In this document: piece after piece, positions 15,520 through 16,707 of the stretch
Numbering within the stretch: the stretch's first letter is position 1
How the letters are laid out: every line of letters begins with the position of its first letter
Notes under the pieces: model-generated
Databases searched by the model: none
What the model saw: the letters and a program-made list of their open reading frames with translations, nothing else
What the model was told of the DNA's origin: nothing
Program-made: the position numbers and the translations under genes
Assembly (NCBI GenBank): GCA_014376345.1
Contig: JACMRS010000271.1
Location: 1 to 16,707, forward strand
From: Bacteroidia bacterium
Lineage (GTDB): Bacteria; Bacteroidota; Bacteroidia; NS11-12g; UBA955
Length of the DNA stretch: 16,707 nt
Direction of reading: 5' to 3'

Positions 15520-16707
15520 ATGATTGAATACAACAGATTTGAATTAGACAATGGCCTGAGGGTTATACATCATTTTGACGGTAATACGCCATTTGCTGTT
15601 ATTAATATTTTATATAATGTAGGTGCACGTGATGAAGATCCTGATAAAACAGGTTTTGCTCATTTATTCGAACATCTTATGTTCGGTGGTTCAGAAAACA
15701 TCCCTGAATACGACAGTCCCTTGCAAATGGCAGGCGGTGAAAACAATGCTTTTACCAGCAATGACATTACAAACTATTATATCACGCTTCCGGCAGATAA
15801 TATCGAAACCGGGTTTTGGCTTGAAAGCGACCGGATGCTCGGACTTTCCTTTTCTCAAAAAAGTCTTGATGTACAAAAAGGTGTTGTTATTGAAGAGTTT
15901 AAACAACGCTACCTCAATCAGCCTTATGGTGATGTCTGGCTAAATCTGCGTTCGCTGGCTTATAAACACCATCCTTACAGGTGGCCAACTATTGGAAAAG
16001 AAATTTCCCATATCGAAAATGCTTCTCTTGAAGACGTTAAATCATTTTTCTATAAATTTTACAACCCTAACAATGCCATTTTAGCTGTTACAGGTAATAT
16101 TTCTTTTGAAAAAGTAAAAGAACTGAGTGTCAAATGGTTTTCTGATATTCCCAAAGGACTCAGAAATGAAAATATTTATACTGAAGAACCAAAACAAACT
16201 GAAAAAAGAATTCTGAATCTTGAAGCCGGTGTTCCTCAGGATGCTATTTATATGGCATTTCTAACTGCAAAGCGCAATGTTAAAGAATATTATGCCGCCG
16301 ATCTGCTTTCAGATATTTTAACCCGTTCCGAATCATCCCGTTTTTATAATAGCCTTGTAAGAGATAAAAAGCTTTTCTCTCAGATTGATGCCTATATTTC
16401 CGGTGATATGGATGCAGGCTTATTTGTAATACAAGGCAGGCTGAATAAAGATGTGACTTTTGAACGGGCTGAAGCAGCAATAATGGAAGAAATCGAGTCT
16501 ATAAGTACTGTAAATGCTCATGAACTTGATAAAGTTAAAAACAAATCACTTACTGCAAATTTATTCTCCAGAACAAGCAGCTTAAACAAAGCGATGAACT
16601 TGTGTTATGCAGAAAATCTGGGTGACATTGATTTGATTAATACGGAAATTCAAAAATACTATGAAATAAATCCTGAAGATATCAAATCTGTTGCTTTAGA
16701 ACTTTTC
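15520..16707 (+). CDS. M16 family zinc peptidase, 5' part (3' end outside the window)
   Basis: An open frame of 396 codons runs from the ATG at 15520 to the last base with no stop. The inverted zinc motif HLFEH is present: His48 and His52 bind zinc and Glu51 is catalytic. The third ligand is Glu125 or Glu126 in GVVIEEFKQR. Other M16 features are the start NRFELDNGLRVIHH, then GGENNAFTSNDITNYY, FYNPNNAILAVTGNI and the start of the second, inactive-type half (AIYMAFLTAKR). There is no signal peptide, so a cytoplasmic location is likely, unlike the many exported M16 peptidases of this phylum. An in-frame TAA at 15514-15516 fixes the start region. Single-unit M16B proteins have about 410-440 residues, so probably only a short end is missing, but a longer fused form cannot be excluded. 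Confidence 0.93.
   Translation, partial: MIEYNRFELDNGLRVIHHFDGNTPFAVINILYNVGARDEDPDKTGFAHLFEHLMFGGSENIPEYDSPLQMAGGENNAFTSNDITNYYITLPADNIETGFWLESDRMLGLSFSQKSLDVQKGVVIEEFKQRYLNQPYGDVWLNLRSLAYKHHPYRWPTIGKEISHIENASLEDVKSFFYKFYNPNNAILAVTGNISFEKVKELSVKWFSDIPKGLRNENIYTEEPKQTEKRILNLEAGVPQDAIYMAFLTAKRNVKEYYAADLLSDILTRSESSRFYNSLVRDKKLFSQIDAYISGDMDAGLFVIQGRLNKDVTFERAEAAIMEEIESISTVNAHELDKVKNKSLTANLFSRTSSLNKAMNLCYAENLGDIDLINTEIQKYYEINPEDIKSVALELF

Noticed and set aside
15623..15943. 106-codon + strand frame overlapping the M16 gene
   Set aside because: The M16 frame in another phase covers it with clear zinc-site motifs; this one has no domain character.
1..16707. Search for a new defence system, mobile element, CRISPR array, tRNA or riboswitch
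   Set aside because: No transposase, integrase, direct repeats with spacers, tRNA-like cloverleaf or att-like duplication was seen. Gene content is housekeeping plus two secreted proteins, so no new multi-gene system can be supported.

Overview
The window looks like chromosomal DNA of an aerobic, AT-rich member of the Bacteroidota. Three things point there: a secreted protein with a C-terminal type IX secretion (Por) sorting domain, repeated promoter elements of the Bacteroidota form TTTG-N~20-TAnnTTTG, and the near absence of Shine-Dalgarno sequences. I cannot place it below phylum level. No mobile element, CRISPR array, tRNA or rRNA gene was seen. Most of the window is ordinary core-genome material.

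Layout. (1) 2-869, + strand: the end of a phenylacetate-degradation operon (paaC 3' part, then paaD), closed by a hairpin terminator. (2) 945-4121, - strand: a 1058-residue secreted surface protein with four Calx-beta-like domains, an OB-fold-like insert and a T9SS sorting domain. (3) 4161-5934: comF (-) and thiL (+), divergent and tightly packed. (4) 5927-8161, - strand: a secreted protein joining a helical, TPR-like N-terminal half to a CAP/SCP domain. (5) 8260-9321, + strand: a PA0069-family radical SAM protein. (6) 9328-12657, - strand: a transhydrogenase operon pntAA-pntAB-pntB followed by a small DUF6526-like membrane protein gene. (7) 12911-13519, - strand: a Mn-type superoxide dismutase with its own terminator. 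(8) 13638-15356, - strand: a 23S rRNA pseudouridine synthase with a 330-residue disordered basic N-terminal extension. (9) 15520 to the window end, + strand: an M16 zinc peptidase, cut by the window edge.

How the genes work together. PaaC and PaaD belong to the phenylacetyl-CoA epoxidase system (structural subunit and assembly factor). The three Pnt subunits form the proton-translocating NAD(P) transhydrogenase of the inner membrane, which makes NADPH. SodA next door is also a redox gene, but it has its own terminator and is probably a separate transcription unit. The other genes look like independent units, mostly divergent or convergent with very short gaps. Several promoters lie only a few bases from the start codon or inside a neighbouring gene, so leaders are predicted to be short and some mRNAs may be leaderless. 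The least understood items are the Calx-beta surface protein, the TPR-CAP protein, the disordered tail of the pseudouridine synthase, and the small membrane protein linked to pntB.
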